Shown here one piece after another: positions 1 through 11,019 of a DNA stretch of 64,000 nucleotides. Under the pieces are notes generated by a model. The model worked only from the letters and a program-made list of their open reading frames with translations. It searched no databases and was not told the DNA's origin. Both the position numbers and the translations under genes were made by a program. How positions within the stretch are numbered: the stretch's first letter is position 1; each line of letters starts with the position of its first letter. The DNA comes from Isochrysis galbana (lineage: Eukaryota; Haptophyta; Isochrysidales; Isochrysidaceae). Location: NCBI GenBank assembly GCA_018136815.1, contig CM030931.1, positions 9,048,389 to 9,112,388 of the forward strand, written 5' to 3'.

Positions 1-1989
1 ATGCTTGCAGCTCGCGAAGAGGAGCCATCAAGGCGTCACGGACCTATAGGAAAGAATTCAAGAGGCGACGGTCACAAAGTTGTGGAGGACATGCGTCCCT
101 CTTTTACAAGCACGCCTATACCGTGCCTAGGACCGTGAAAAGGGTTGAGCGTGCATGGAGGTCGCGCGGAACTGATAAGACGCAGGCTGTGATGGTGATT
201 CGGCCCGGTAACGGCGACCGGCAAGCATAGAGCATGAATCGACGCTCTCATCAGCATAGATGAAGGCTTGGCGGTATTGAACCAGCGGACCAAGTGCAAT
301 CACAGATAGCGGATGCAATTGGCAAGAAAGAGGCAAATACAAGAGCTCCACATGCAGCCCATCAACCCAGGCGTCACACCAGCACAGAGATGTCTGCGCC
401 AGAGAGTCCGGCGGTGCGCCTCGCGAGTTCGTCAATCTGACCGGCGCTCAACGCATTCGGCGTCGTTCCTAAATGGATTTCTATGAGCCGCCGGCGAGCG
501 ACTGTGTCGGGCAGTGGCACGTACACACGTCGTTCGAATCGCCGACGGACGGCAGGGTCAAGCTCCCACGGCACGTTTGTCGCCCCTAAAATCAAGACGC
601 CGGGACCAGTAGATGACCTGCACAGTGAATGCCATGTGATGGTCAGAAGCGTACTCGAAGCTGCGCGCTGGTGCTGTGCAATCCGCTGGAAAGCACTCTG
701 AGATGATCGGATTAACGAATGCTCACATGCAGACGAGGAGCTCATTCTTCAGCCGCCTGGACGAGTCTGTCTCATTATCCGATCTTGTTGAGGTGAGAGC
801 ATCCACCTCATCGATAAAGATGATCGAGGGTTTGCGAGCCTCTGCGGCTTCGAAAAGTGCTCGCACCTGAGGTATAGGAAGGGCGCAGACACTCGAGCCG
901 TTGCCAAAGATCAGCAGAAAACGCGCAAGAAGTGATGACGGCACTCACCAGCTTCTCGGACTCGCCTACCCATTTTGACGTCACGTCTGCGGACGATATG
1001 GAGAAGAAAGTGGCATCGACCTCCGACGCTACCGCTCGCGCCAGATGACTCTTGCCTGACGAATGAAGGGTCCCACCCGTGTGAGAGCGCTGAGATAGGC
1101 GAGCGCCGAGATAGGCAACTTATCCAGACACGCCTGGTAATACCTGGTAATATCTACCCGCGAATCGCAGCACGCGCTGGGCGTGCAGATCCGTAGCAGT
1201 GTGGATGATGGGTCCCAGCATTAGTTCCACAAAAGTGCTCCTTAGCCGGATGCCAACGCGGGATGCTTAGGGTAGTTAGTGTCTTGAGGTTGTAGGCGAG
1301 GCCTCACCTGTTCCCGGAGGCCCGTAGAGAAGTACTCCTTTCCAGGGCTTGCGTGCACCCACAAAGAGCGAGGGGAACTTGACGGGCAGCACGACCGCTT
1401 CGTGCAAAGCCGCCTTGGCATCTTCCAACCCGGCAACATCCTCCCACCGGATGTTTGGCTTCTCCGTCAGAATTGCCGCCTCGAGCCCCGGATCGAGTGG
1501 AGCAGATGTCGCGTGCGAAGTCTGATGCGGCTGCGCTCCCGTTCCCTTGGACGCAGCCTGCGGCCCACCCCGCGCGCCCCCACGTGCCCCTCTGCCACCT
1601 GCACCCCCCACTCCCGGCGGAAAAGGCGCTGTCGCCCTCCTGCCAAGCGCCACCTTTCCGCCCCCTCGCGCGGCTGGCTTGAGGGGCGACACCTTTCGCT
1701 TGAGCTCCTCCGCCCGTTCTAGACATCGCCACGCGTTCTGCCTCATCTGGCTCGCCACGCCCTCATCCGGCTCTGTCCGGATGGTCGCGAGGAGCGAAGA
1801 GACTCCGGACTCATACAGAGCTAGTGCAAGAGCGGCCTCTCCGGCCTCGTCCGCCTTGGCCGCCTCGTTGAGAGTGCGCAGTGGTACGGCGTGCTTGCTC
1901 GGCGAACCGCTCGACGATGCGCCTGGGCTGCAGCTTCCCCCAGCACCGGAGGGGGAAGAGGAGGAGGAGAGGCGGCGCGAGGCGAACAT
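1..1989 (-). CDS. VPS4: VPS4-family AAA ATPase, 3' end outside window
   Basis: VPS4 is the AAA ATPase that disassembles ESCRT-III on endosomes, at cytokinesis and in membrane repair. Visible exons are 1989-1308, 1055-949, 866-727, 617-380 and 43-1, joined in frame with GT-AG introns of 252, 82, 109 and 336 nt. A MIT helical bundle lies at about residues 38-100, followed by a Gly/Ala/Arg-rich linker. The AAA core follows: [16 protein letters not shown] with the Walker A lysine supplied by exon 2, Walker [11 protein letters not shown], sensor GATNVPW, and RRRFERR with the arginine fingers. The visible end, [11 protein letters not shown], matches the VPS4 motif VRDALMQPVR. MIT plus this core separates VPS4 from katanin, spastin and fidgetin. 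ATG 1989 is chosen because the frame upstream offers only GTG. The C-terminal beta domain and VPS4_C helix lie beyond the left edge. The assignment is firm. Confidence 0.93.
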
Positions 1990-2022
1990 CGCGCACCTCA
2001 CGCAACAGTCCCACGCGATGAG

Positions 2023-2034
2023 AGAGAGAGAGAA

Positions 2035-2083
<49 letters not shown>

Positions 2084-2105
2084 AGAGAAGAGAGAACAGA
2101 GAAAA
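2023..2105. repeat. GA/CT microsatellite upstream of VPS4
   Basis: Interrupted GA repeat on the plus strand (CT in the VPS4 sense) beginning about 35 nt upstream of the VPS4 ATG. It is one of many such tracts next to gene starts in this window. Confidence 0.85.
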
Positions 2106-2149
2106 GGACTGCTCAAACCTAAGTACTTCACACCCTTCAAAGTAGAGCT

Positions 2150-4187
2150 ATGAAGGAGAGTAGTACTCTAGTACTCTAGAGTAGCACGGAAACAACGAGT
2201 AAGTACAGGACGACTCCGAGAGGACAGGAGTACTCCTTCCTACTTTACTCCAAGTCAAAAATATTCTTGGGGTCCCTTGAGGAGAACAAAGCTCAAAAAA
2301 AATGAAAAAATAAAACCTCAAGGGACTGTACCAGCCCGGTACGAACGATAATCAGTTGTGTATTTTGACCGTGCGTGGCCTCTCTTTCGTAACTCTTTTT
2401 CCCCCTTTGCGCGCGGAGAGCAGCGAGCAACCGCGGGGGCGCAGCCCCCCCCCCCCCTAGACGTGCCATGGCGGCTGTGCCTCGCGTGGTCAGCCCTCGC
2501 CGGGAGCGCCGTCGGACGGAAAGCGACCGTTTATACAATGCGGCCTTGTCCACGACCAGCCTGAGCTGAAAGCGCACGTTCACACGCAGACTGCTCGGCT
2601 ACGAGCGGCGCCGCTGCCGCGACATCTACTTCCGAGGGCGGGGGAAGGGGCGGGGGGGCGGGGGGGGGGAGGGTAGAGGGGGGGGGGGGGCAGTAGAGGT
2701 CACAAGTGCAGAACGGGGACGGTAGAAGTCCCGCGCCTTCAGAGGCGGAGTGAGGATATGGATATATTATGGCTGAATACTTGGCGTCGCTATCGAAAAA
2801 GTAAAAAGTCGTCGTTTTGTAATGTGACATCCTCATTTCATCCCATAAAACTGAGAATTGATTATGAGCCCATACCCATATCTCCCTTCACTGCTCACAC
2901 TGCACACTACGCCACGCCCAACACACAACGGAAGCTGTTACTGATAATGCATCAGTACTAGTACTAGTACGGACTTCTAGTCCGGACAACGGCCTGCCTG
3001 CCTGCCGTATGCATGCAGCAGGTAGACCGTCCATACAATTTATGACACAAGTCACCCGCGCAGCGAGCACAAATTCGACGAAATTCATCTCCTGTGGCCC
3101 ATTTTCTTACATCGAGTCGGCGTCTTTGCCTTTGCAGAGGGATGAGACTCTCAGGGGGGTCAGGCGGGGCTATGCGCGTCGCTCGCTCATGACTCATGAG
3201 CCCATTCGGGCGGCCTAACTAAAACCAATGGCTTCCACAGCCGGTCACCAGTCAGATGGGACGGCAGGGGCAAGGTGGAATGCTTGCTGAGCGCGCGATT
3301 CAAAAGCGCTGGCTCACCTCAACCAGTCCTCACCAACGCTCGTATGCTCAACGCTCAACGTCCGTCTACAAAACAGGGAAGATCGGAAGATGTTGAGTCT
3401 ATGAATTAATTAGCTCTCAAAAGCTCGTGCATGTGGGCTTGTATGGGCTAACTCTAACTCTAGGGCCCTGTATGTGCGGCATACCTCTGAAAACTCGTAT
3501 CAAGGCACAAGGCCAGACGATTCCAGCGCGAGCGCAGACACAGCACACAGCACACTGCGCGAGCGAGTGGGATGAGGGGACGCATGGGGGGCCATGGGGC
3601 GTCACGAGCCGGAGCGTTGGTGCATCCATTGCCACCGCCAGCTGTCCCGCAAAGGGGCCAGGGCGACAACTTTCTCACCTGTGGGTATCGCCAAGAAATG
3701 GTCGTGGCGGCCGCGCTGCCGCGCTGTCCTCTGGTAGGCAGTAGGCAGGCAATCGCAAACAGGGACGGCCGCCATCGCCATCCCTACAAGAACGAGTAAA
3801 CATGATCTTTTACGTGAACATGAAAATAATTCTATTCGTGAGTAGTTCCCCCCCCCCCCCCCACTTCGCTACAGTGGAATACCGGAGTTGGAATACCGGA
3901 GGGAATACAGAATACAAGCAGAGGGGGGAGCACCGGAGGGGCGGAGTACCGGAGGCGCATAACATTGTGTATGGCTAATGGTGGTAGTATTAGCATGTGC
4001 ATGTAGCACATAATACTAGACTGCGCCCGACAACCCACACAATAGGCAATGGGCCGTTCTGCGCCGTTGACATCAACTTGCGCATAGCCTGCCGTGGCGA
4101 GTGGCGAGGGCTGTTTTCGCATGGTGAACACGCGGCGAGCGTGGCCTCGAGAGGTGCTTTCAGAAGGAGAGCGCCCTGATCGAGGAC
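2150..4187. other. Intergenic, no gene recognised
   Basis: No frame here looks like conserved protein. The stretch holds G and C homopolymers (2639-2690, 3848-3862), one copy of repeat family E (2691-2740), and a G-run/C-run mini-hairpin at about 2436-2458. The right end is probably the 3' flank of the minus-strand gene ending at 4188. Confidence 0.5.
2691..2740 (+). repeat. Repeat family E, copy 1
   Basis: A G-run followed by a segment shared with 58975-59010 and 59036-59081. Its core contains the hairpin GGGAC-ggtagaa-GTCCC (5-bp stem, 7-nt loop). Placement of a G-run immediately 5' is common to all three copies. Confidence 0.7.
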
Positions 4188-7100
4188 TCAATCTGGGCTG
4201 TAGCTTGGGCCAAATGTCGCTATCGCGACCTCGCCTCTCCATATGGCGTGCGAGCTGCGCGCGACCTCCACTACGATCCTTCGATCCGTTGGCAGCTCAA
4301 CTGGCACCGTGAAGCGCACGAGCCGTCCGTCACCAATGCTAGCGATTGCGACGTCTCCAGGAGAAATGCTTACAGGAACGGTGATCTCAAACAACTCAAT
4401 GATAAAAGGGGCGGCATTCTCGGAGGAAAACGCAGCAAAATCGTCACTACCATTGCAGCACTCACCGCTGGTGGGCGCGTCGTCCTCAACATTCGTCCCA
4501 ATCGTGCCATCCTCCGCAAAAACGGAGGTGTCGACTTTCGTGTTCCAAGTGGGTGCACAGAAGACGACGCCCCCCGGCGTTGACGGCAATAGAAGCGCAG
4601 CAAGTGGAGGGTCCGAGGTGGTTTGCGCGGCGGTCGCCGCCGTTCCGCCCGATCGGAGTTCATCCAGCGTGCTTCCATCGCCGTCACCGCTCGCCCTAGG
4701 TATTCCACTCCCGCTCGACGCGACGCACTCGTCGCTCTGAGGAGTCGTAGTTTGGCCGGGGTCGGACTCGGTGGCGACGTGTGGCAGCTGCACTAGAAGA
4801 AGGCGGGGCTCGCTGGAGGACTCACCAGATGCCACTTCCACCGCAAACCGCGCCTGCCCAGCGCGAACTGCAGCGCGCGCGCTGAGCGGGGGCGGCAAAC
4901 TATCGGCGCCCTCAGCGCTCGGCTCGGGAGGGAAAACAGGGGGTTTGTGCTGCAGCCGGATGTGGAGCGGCTGTCCTGATGCAGCCGCGTGAGGCACCAA
5001 GACTGCGACCCGTGAGAGGCGACCGGGACCCTCGTCAAGATGGACACTCACCATCACCACGTTCCCCGCCTCAAGGGCGGTGTTGCATTCAAGCACGTAC
5101 TCAGAGGCTAAGGAGTCCTGAGAGCAGGTGACACTAGCTGTAGGCTGGGTACGCCGTGCTCCCTCCACAAATGGCACATCCGTGGGGCGTGTTCGACCGG
5201 GACGGCAAGCTGAAGGTGTGCCATCAGACGCCGCCGTGGTTAATGACCGCGTGCAAGGGCCGTTGCCATCAAGCTGAGGGAGCTTGAGAGCTAGCTTGCC
5301 GCCCCGCCAGCCCTTGGGCGCCATGACATTTAGTCGGATGCCTGCAAACTCCGCTTGGAACGGCTGGCCTGGCTTAATACCCGGAGGAGGCACCACGTAG
5401 TAGAGCCCCTGGCAAGAGGGCGGCGCAGGCCGTCGGGGAGTCGGCTGTGGCCGCTCGTTTGAGGTGGGGGCAGCAGCGGTGGCGGAGTTGAGGCAGAGCG
5501 CGGAAATGGACTGGAGCGCCAAGTTGACCGCGCCCCTGCCTCGAATCACGGCCGATCGATTCTCATGCTGCGAGCCGGCAGCGCCAGATGGTATGTATGA
5601 CATGGTATGGAAGTCGAAGAGTCGCATCAGTCTAGCGTTCATGGCGACCTCAACGCCTCCGTTGAGCCCGGTTGAGGTGGGCCTGATTCCGTGCTGGCCG
5701 TCGAGTTGGAGTAATCCGTCTTCGTCGCAAGTGGCAGCTGCCGAAGGCGCCGTCACCGCAGCCGAGCTGGCGACTGGACCCTCACCCAATGCCCGACCAA
5801 CACGATCCGTGGCCATCTCGCACGACAACTGTTCGGCGCCCCACTCGTACGAGGCATCGTCTGCCACGGAAGGCAGGAACAGCTCGTCCTCGCTGTCATT
5901 GTGCTTGCTGCGAGCAGCCCTGCTCGGAGCGGGAGCAGGCAAGGTGCGTGCCGTGGCCGTCTCGGGGTGCATCTCGTCCGACGCCAATAACGAGCAGAGC
6001 AAGCCCTCGCAACCAATGGTTTCCCACACATTCATCGTCGAAATGGTCGCGTGCAACCGCTTTCCCAGACTTCCCACGCCGCGTGGACGTTCAGCCACGA
6101 TGGGGTCGAGCCCAGCAACATCGTCACGTACTCGATCCGCCTCTTGACGGAACTCGCGCCAGCGCATCACCACCCGGTCCCAAACACCTGATGGCGTCTC
6201 ATGCCACGCGTGCACGGGCGTGGGCGTGCCCGCGCCATGCACAACGCTAGCGGCGCCCTCCTCTACAGCAGGTACGTCGCCACCAGCTTCCTCGATGGTC
6301 TCAGACGAAGATCGTGCTGAGGCTCGCGCTAATACTGCATCACGCCGCCATGCGTCCCAGAGCGCCAGTGAATGCGCCCTGCGATCTTTCGGTAGCTCCG
6401 CTTCTGGCTCGATCGGTCCGCCCACTCTCAGTAACGGCCCGGAACCGCAGTGCCTAAAGCTCGGATAGGCGTCCCAGCGGGGACCTGCGGGTATCTGCCA
6501 CGTCTCGCGGGGCGCGTTAGCGTGGGCAGCGGCAAGTATTGGTGACCTTGGCGATGATAGCTCGATCGTGTGGGCCGATGACAACTCGGCTAAGCGCCCA
6601 TTCGCCCTGATCTCACACAGTTCTTCTGGCGAGAGGTCCTGGGAGGAGCTCTCAAAGGGCAGCAGGCCGTCGCGCACCGAGGATGCCGCCGGAGGACCTT
6701 CACAGCAGAGGGCCCGGCTTGCCGTTGGCCCCGGCAATAATGTGACGGCCGTCGTGGAGGCCTGCGTCATGACCGCAACGGCTCGCGAGACCGCCTGTGC
6801 TGCAGCCATCATACGAGCTGGTGGATCTGCTGCCGTGCTCTGCGAGGCGTCCGCCAATTTCCGCCTCTTGCTGCGCGCCATACAACCTCGATTGGTTCTG
6901 CCTCCTTGTGCGCCCTCGGCTCCTTGTTCCCCTAGTACCTTCCTGCGCCAACGCCCTCGTCCGCGTGTGGCATCACCACCTGTCGTTGCGCTTACAGCAT
7001 CGTCACAGTCGGTGGGGGCCACACACATTTCCTCCTCGCTTTCTGCCAACCCTTCGCACCGGCCACCCAGCGCTAGTAGCACTTCGCCGGCCTCGAGTGA

Positions 7101-8258
7101 TGAGTGAGGCGACCCACCGCTCTGTGCCGCGTGCTGGGCTCCATTTCGGTGCCGAGCAGCCTGCCGTGTTCCCCGTTTGCCGGCTGGGCTCTCCCCCTCC
7201 TCCCTCGCTGCGTCAATTGGTGGGCGAGAAGCAGCGAGTACGGCGGAGGCGGTGTGGCGGCCGCCATTTCTTGCAGCAGCAGAAATAGTTGAGCCGTGAT
7301 GTCTATTTGACACGCTCAAGCACACCCCACGCCCGTGTCCTCTGCCCCGCCTGCTGCCCCTCGCAGTACGTGCGATCCGATTGGTATCTTTCAACACCGC
7401 CCGCTCATCCTTCCTAGTCTTGTGCTCCACGTTGCCTCTTTCCTCCGACCGCCCTCCTTGCCGGATAACGAGACCTGCCAGCTCGCATGCCGAGTTCATC
7501 CTCACGTCATGTTGTGCTCCGCTAGTGACCGACGATTGCCCAACTGTGCTTGCTTGGCGCCTGCGCATGTTCGCTCTTTTTGCCATATCTACCTCGTTCG
7601 CCTCGCTTTCACCGCACCTTTCTCTCAGATCTCGCTTCCGTCGCGTTCCTCGCTCGCTCGCGACCCCGCTCTTAAATCGTTCCTGATTCTCGTTCCCATC
7701 ATCTTCTCTTCCAGACAGTGTGCATGGTGCCATTCTCCTGTCCCTTGCGCGGAGATCCTCCTCATAGATTTCGTCTTCATCAAGGTCGAGCTGCAAACCA
7801 TCTGTCTGATCACCAACCCCTCTTCCTATCCCTCTCCCCCTTCCCCTCCGCTTTGCCTCCCACCTCCCTCTCCCCTTGCCTCGTCTTCCACCTTCTCCTC
7901 TCGCTCTCCCCTCGTCCCTGCCTCCCTCCGCCTCCCTGTTGCTATGCTCCGTTCCCTCCCTGCTGCCCTCTGCTCCTCCTCCTTCGCCTCCAGCACTCAC
8001 CGCCTCCCCCTCTCCCCTCCTCCCTCTCCTTCCCTCTCTCTCCTTCTCTCCCTCCCCTCTCTCTCCTCTCTCTCCTTCCTCCGCCTCTCTCTCCTCCTCC
8101 CTCTCTCTCTCTGAGAGCCGGCCGACGTCGTGGGTGCGGCGCGGCGTGACAGCGAATGAGCGCGCCGGCCGCGCCCTCTGGCCCAACGCGACCACCTCGC
8201 AGATGCCCGCGTGCCATGCTGGCTTGGTGCAGCCCATCTGGCCGCACAGCGGCGCCAT
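4188..8258 (-). CDS. 1356-aa protein with WHxGxC N-terminus and PPG-type repeats
   Basis: Single-exon frame of 1356 residues. ATG 8258 is chosen because the open frame further upstream is only translated GA repeat. The protein starts MAPLCGQMGC and has KPAWHAGIC, a Cys/His arrangement I recall from many algal proteins and probably a small metal-binding motif. Residues about 45-200 are Glu/Arg/Gly-rich and disordered. A module of the type PPPGIKPGQPF...GIRLNVMAPKGWRGGKL occurs near residues 949-993, with weaker relatives near 1053-1107 and 1279-1331. Each has two beta-hairpin-like halves with a PG turn. The middle (about 600-900) is acidic and unrecognised apart from a WD-rich stretch near VWDRVVMRWREF. 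Enzymatic function cannot be assigned. No introns are required, which is unusual beside its spliced neighbours. It could be a surface, scaffold or chromatin protein. Confidence 0.75.
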   Translation of the reverse strand: MAPLCGQMGCTKPAWHAGICEVVALGQRARPARSFAVTPRRTHDVGRLSEREREEEREAEEGERGERGEGEKEREGRRGRRGEGEAVSAGGEGGGAEGSREGTEHSNREAEGGRDEGRARGEGGRRGKGRGRWEAKRRGRGRGIGRGVGDQTDGLQLDLDEDEIYEEDLRARDRRMAPCTLSGREDDGNENQERFKSGVASERGTRRKRDLRERCGESEANEVDMAKRANMRRRQASTVGQSSVTSGAQHDVRMNSACELAGLVIRQGGRSEERGNVEHKTRKDERAVLKDTNRIARTARGSRRGRGHGRGVCLSVSNRHHGSTISAAARNGGRHTASAVLAASRPPIDAAREEGESPAGKRGTRQAARHRNGAQHAAQSGGSPHSSLEAGEVLLALGGRCEGLAESEEEMCVAPTDCDDAVSATTGGDATRGRGRWRRKVLGEQGAEGAQGGRTNRGCMARSKRRKLADASQSTAADPPARMMAAAQAVSRAVAVMTQASTTAVTLLPGPTASRALCCEGPPAASSVRDGLLPFESSSQDLSPEELCEIRANGRLAELSSAHTIELSSPRSPILAAAHANAPRETWQIPAGPRWDAYPSFRHCGSGPLLRVGGPIEPEAELPKDRRAHSLALWDAWRRDAVLARASARSSSETIEEAGGDVPAVEEGAASVVHGAGTPTPVHAWHETPSGVWDRVVMRWREFRQEADRVRDDVAGLDPIVAERPRGVGSLGKRLHATISTMNVWETIGCEGLLCSLLASDEMHPETATARTLPAPAPSRAARSKHNDSEDELFLPSVADDASYEWGAEQLSCEMATDRVGRALGEGPVASSAAVTAPSAAATCDEDGLLQLDGQHGIRPTSTGLNGGVEVAMNARLMRLFDFHTMSYIPSGAAGSQHENRSAVIRGRGAVNLALQSISALCLNSATAAAPTSNERPQPTPRRPAPPSCQGLYYVVPPPGIKPGQPFQAEFAGIRLNVMAPKGWRGGKLALKLPQLDGNGPCTRSLTTAASDGTPSACRPGRTRPTDVPFVEGARRTQPTASVTCSQDSLASEYVLECNTALEAGNVVMVSVHLDEGPGRLSRVAVLVPHAAASGQPLHIRLQHKPPVFPPEPSAEGADSLPPPLSARAAVRAGQARFAVEVASGESSSEPRLLLVQLPHVATESDPGQTTTPQSDECVASSGSGIPRASGDGDGSTLDELRSGGTAATAAQTTSDPPLAALLLPSTPGGVVFCAPTWNTKVDTSVFAEDGTIGTNVEDDAPTSGECCNGSDDFAAFSSENAAPFIIELFEITVPVSISPGDVAIASIGDGRLVRFTVPVELPTDRRIVVEVARSSHAIWRGEVAIATFGPSYSPD

Positions 8259-8264
8259 GAGAGA

Positions 8265-8379
8265 GGGAGGGAGGGAGGGAGGGAAGGAGAGAGAGAAGAG
8301 AGGGAAAGAGAGAGAAGAGAGAGGGGGTGGGAGGGAGAGAGGGGGTGGGAGGGGAGGGGGAGAAAGAGAGAGAGTAGGG

Positions 8380-8411
<32 letters not shown>

Positions 8412-8506
8412 GAAGAGAGAGAGGAAGAGAGAGAGGATGAGAGAGAGGAAGAGAGAGAGGAAGAGAGAGAGGAAGAGAGAGAGGAAGAGAGAGAGGAAGA
8501 GAGAGA

Positions 8507-8544
<38 letters not shown>

Positions 8545-8545
8545 A
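8265..8545. repeat. GA-rich microsatellite, promoter-proximal
   Basis: About 280 nt of interrupted GA/GGA repeat on the plus strand (CT-rich in the sense of the minus-strand gene) directly upstream of ATG 8258. It is compound: G-rich at first, then a regular GAGAGAGAGGAA unit from about 8390, then pure GA. Confidence 0.9.
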
Positions 8546-9089
8546 CTCTTCTCTCGTTTTACTGAGCTCTTCCTGCTGTGAGAAAGGGAAGTTGTGTATT
8601 CAGGCTATTCATAGGCACTCTACTCTATACAACCAGACTTATTTTTGTGTGGGCGGTTTGACATACTACTTTACTCGTAGTATGTGAGAGGAGAGAACTG
8701 GCGCGAAGAAGGGGTTGTTCCCGCCTCGACTTTTCACTGGCAGCGTCTAAATATCCATTCTACATCTACACGTCATTTAGTAGATACTAGTACAGTATGG
8801 GTGCACCACTAAGAAAACAGGAGTGAACAAAGGTCGTTTGCCTTCATTTGGTACCCCCCGAACACACACAAGCGACAAGCGCGCCCTCCCTCTCTGCTCT
8901 CTGGTGCTGGTGTCGTCTTGTGTCTTTATGGACCGAAGAAAGTTATTACCGCATCCTTGTGATGGTGATGGTATCGGGTGTCGGCGTCAAAGACTTTATT
9001 TCTTCCCTGAGTCGAATGATTCCACACGACATTCGAGTGATGTTTTCTTGATGCCGAAAATCGTGACACGCACGCCAGTACATGGAAGA

Positions 9090-9331
9090 TTCGGGCGGGC
9101 CACTCAGAGGCACAGGACACAAGAGGAAGGCGTGAACAACCACTGGGGGCCGGTGCACCCCGCCCAACCCAGCCCTCCCCACGACCTGGGCCCCTACGTA
9201 GAGCACAAGGGCACAAGGGGAGATGCCGTAAGGCGGGAAGTGAGGGAGAGGAAGGGAAATGGGCGTGGCTACGCTACAGTAGATGATCCCAAGGCCACGC
9301 GCGAGGCGAGATTATTAAAAGGTTTTTTTTC
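9090..9331 (+). repeat. Repeat family A, copy
   Basis: Shares with 19744-20030 and 52685-52906 the order ccactcagaggcacagg, a gtagagcacaagg block, the small inverted repeat TGCCGTAAGGCGG, ggcgtggctacg, and a terminal ATTATTAAAAGG followed by a T-run. The end resembles a SINE or other retroposon tail. No coding capacity was seen. Confidence 0.7.
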
Positions 9332-9622
9332 TTAATGCCGAAAAGGTCCGCTCTTTTCTCGCTCGGTCTTTGTTCGTACTACCGTAGGCAGGTGACGAAT
9401 TGGAATGGCCCAGAGGGCCTGAGGGCAATGAGGAAGGAGCAAGGCCGGCGGCAGGCGCGGCGAAGGAGACGACTTCGGAGCAGGGTGTATGGGTTCACGT
9501 TTACCCGGTGTTGACCCACTTTGCGTTAACACCTCCATTGGCTAGGTGTGGCACATGCGTTAACACCTCAATCTGCAAGTGTTGGTACCAGCAGCGGGTT
9601 AACACCACACTGCCAGTGCTGT

Positions 9623-9985
9623 AGGGAAAACCCAGTGAGGCGGACCGACCTACGTCGGGCGACTCACCGGGGGAAAACACCGAGGGGGGGGGGGGGGGGG
9701 CTCTCGTCGAGAAGCAGAACGGCCCTTGCAGCTCGCGCCGCGAGCAGTCCTCGAAGAAATAAATGACTGCACCCCCCGATACCTGCCACAAGGACGTCTT
9801 GAGCCACTCCCTTCCTCTCTTCCTCCTGTCGCCAGCCGCCCCCCTTCGCCCGTTTGCTAACGCAAACGGGGCCCGTTTCTTACCACACTCCATGGGGGGG
9901 GTGCAAAACCCCCCCTCTCCCTCTCTCCATTCTTCTCCACCCCTCTCCTTGCGGCGCGTCGCCATGCGGCGCGCCACGGCCTGCT
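9623..9985 (+). repeat. Repeat family D, copy 1
   Basis: This is the reverse complement of 48310-48690 over most of its length. Shared landmarks are the cccagtgaggcggaccgacc block, a homopolymer run after aacaccgagg, the aacggcccttgcagctcg region, an 8-nt inverted repeat cccgtttgc...gcaaacggg, and a ggggggtgcaaaacccccc mini-hairpin. It is a non-coding dispersed element. Confidence 0.75.
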
Positions 9986-10379
9986 CTCAGAGGCCCGGAT
10001 TTTCTCGGGGCTAGGGGGGTGAGGGCGAAGTGCTTGTGGAGGCAAGCAACAAGCAAGCGCGCCTCGATGTTAGAGGTGGTGGGCTGGAAGTCGATCGAGG
10101 AAACGGAGATAAGGGGAGCTCCTCCGGCGCGGTTGTGCGCGGCACGCCTGTCGCCCGCACCACACGCCGCGCCGTGTGGCGGGTCGCGCACAAGGGGACG
10201 GGCTACGCCGTGCTCGGCGTGGGCGTCTAGGCGTCTACCAGGCCCTCTCGGGGCGCGCCCTCATGCCGAGCCAAGGCGACGCCGTTCTCGTCGCGTACGT
10301 GGTGCTCCTGGGCCTCTCCTTCGGGGTGCTCGCGGGGGGGCTCATGGTAGGGTGAGAGTCCCCACGGGAGGGGAAGAAA

Positions 10380-10735
10380 CCCTGAGGGAAAGGAGACCAA
10401 ATGAAGGCAAGCCGCCTTCTCCCACGCTTGCCACGCTGGCCATTGGAGCCTCCCAGCGGCCTCTGTATGCCTGGCGACCAGGGGAGGGGGGGAGTCAGCT
10501 CGAGGGCAGGCCCAGTATGGGCGTGGGAGTGCGATTCGCGGCCCGCGCCCACTAGGGGTCTGGGCCAGAGTGTTGATTGCCCAGCCCCTGCCAGAGGGCA
10601 GGGGCTGAGGTTGATTGTACGGGCCCACCCCGGGGGGTGTCCGCGATGGAGAGAGGGGGGCGCGAGGCCCCCATTGACCCCCACTTATAAAAGTAGGTTC
10701 ATATTGAAAGGTTCTTCGTAACATACACAGTAATA
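10380..10735 (-). repeat. Repeat family B, minus-oriented copy
   Basis: Matches in reverse complement the copies at 44225-44620, 52077-52440 and, more weakly, 19283-19700. Common parts are a Gly/Pro-like GC-rich body with the cctggcgaccaggggag block, the gcggcccgcgcccactaggg block, a G-run/C-run mini-hairpin near 10650, and an AT-rich edge (cttataaaagtag). No intact frame was seen. Confidence 0.7.
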
Positions 10736-11019
10736 CACCATACATCGCCCCTGTTGTCATAACTTTTTTTAAGCCCGATAGTTCAAGATCAATGTACACC
10801 AAGCCGTACATTTTCGTTCAGGCTGCTGACGGGCCTGAGCCCTCACCCCCTCTGAACTGTGAACCGTCTCTCACCGCCGCACCTGCCGCCGATGACCGAT
10901 GAGAGTCAAACCATTGACGTGGATGGAGAAATATGAAAACGCTAAAGTTCCCTCGGCTCCGGCTTCCGATCTTAGATGAAGTGGCGAGGGAGTTGTGTGC
11001 TCCCGACTGAGCCTCATCA

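Larger units (their letters stand above)
8560..11019. other. Gene-poor gap with repeats A, D and B
   Basis: No conserved coding frame was seen. The gap contains repeat copies annotated separately (9090-9331, 9623-9985, 10380-10735). Just before the family D copy, between 9490 and 9620, the motif gttaacacc recurs three times together with shorter partial copies. The last 250 nt are probably the 3' flank of the ARM/IQ gene. Confidence 0.5.

Noticed and set aside
8259-8546. N-terminal extension of the 1356-aa protein through LSLFLSL repeats
   Set aside because: It is translated GA/CT microsatellite. The first meaningful ATG is 8258, directly before the Cys/His motif.
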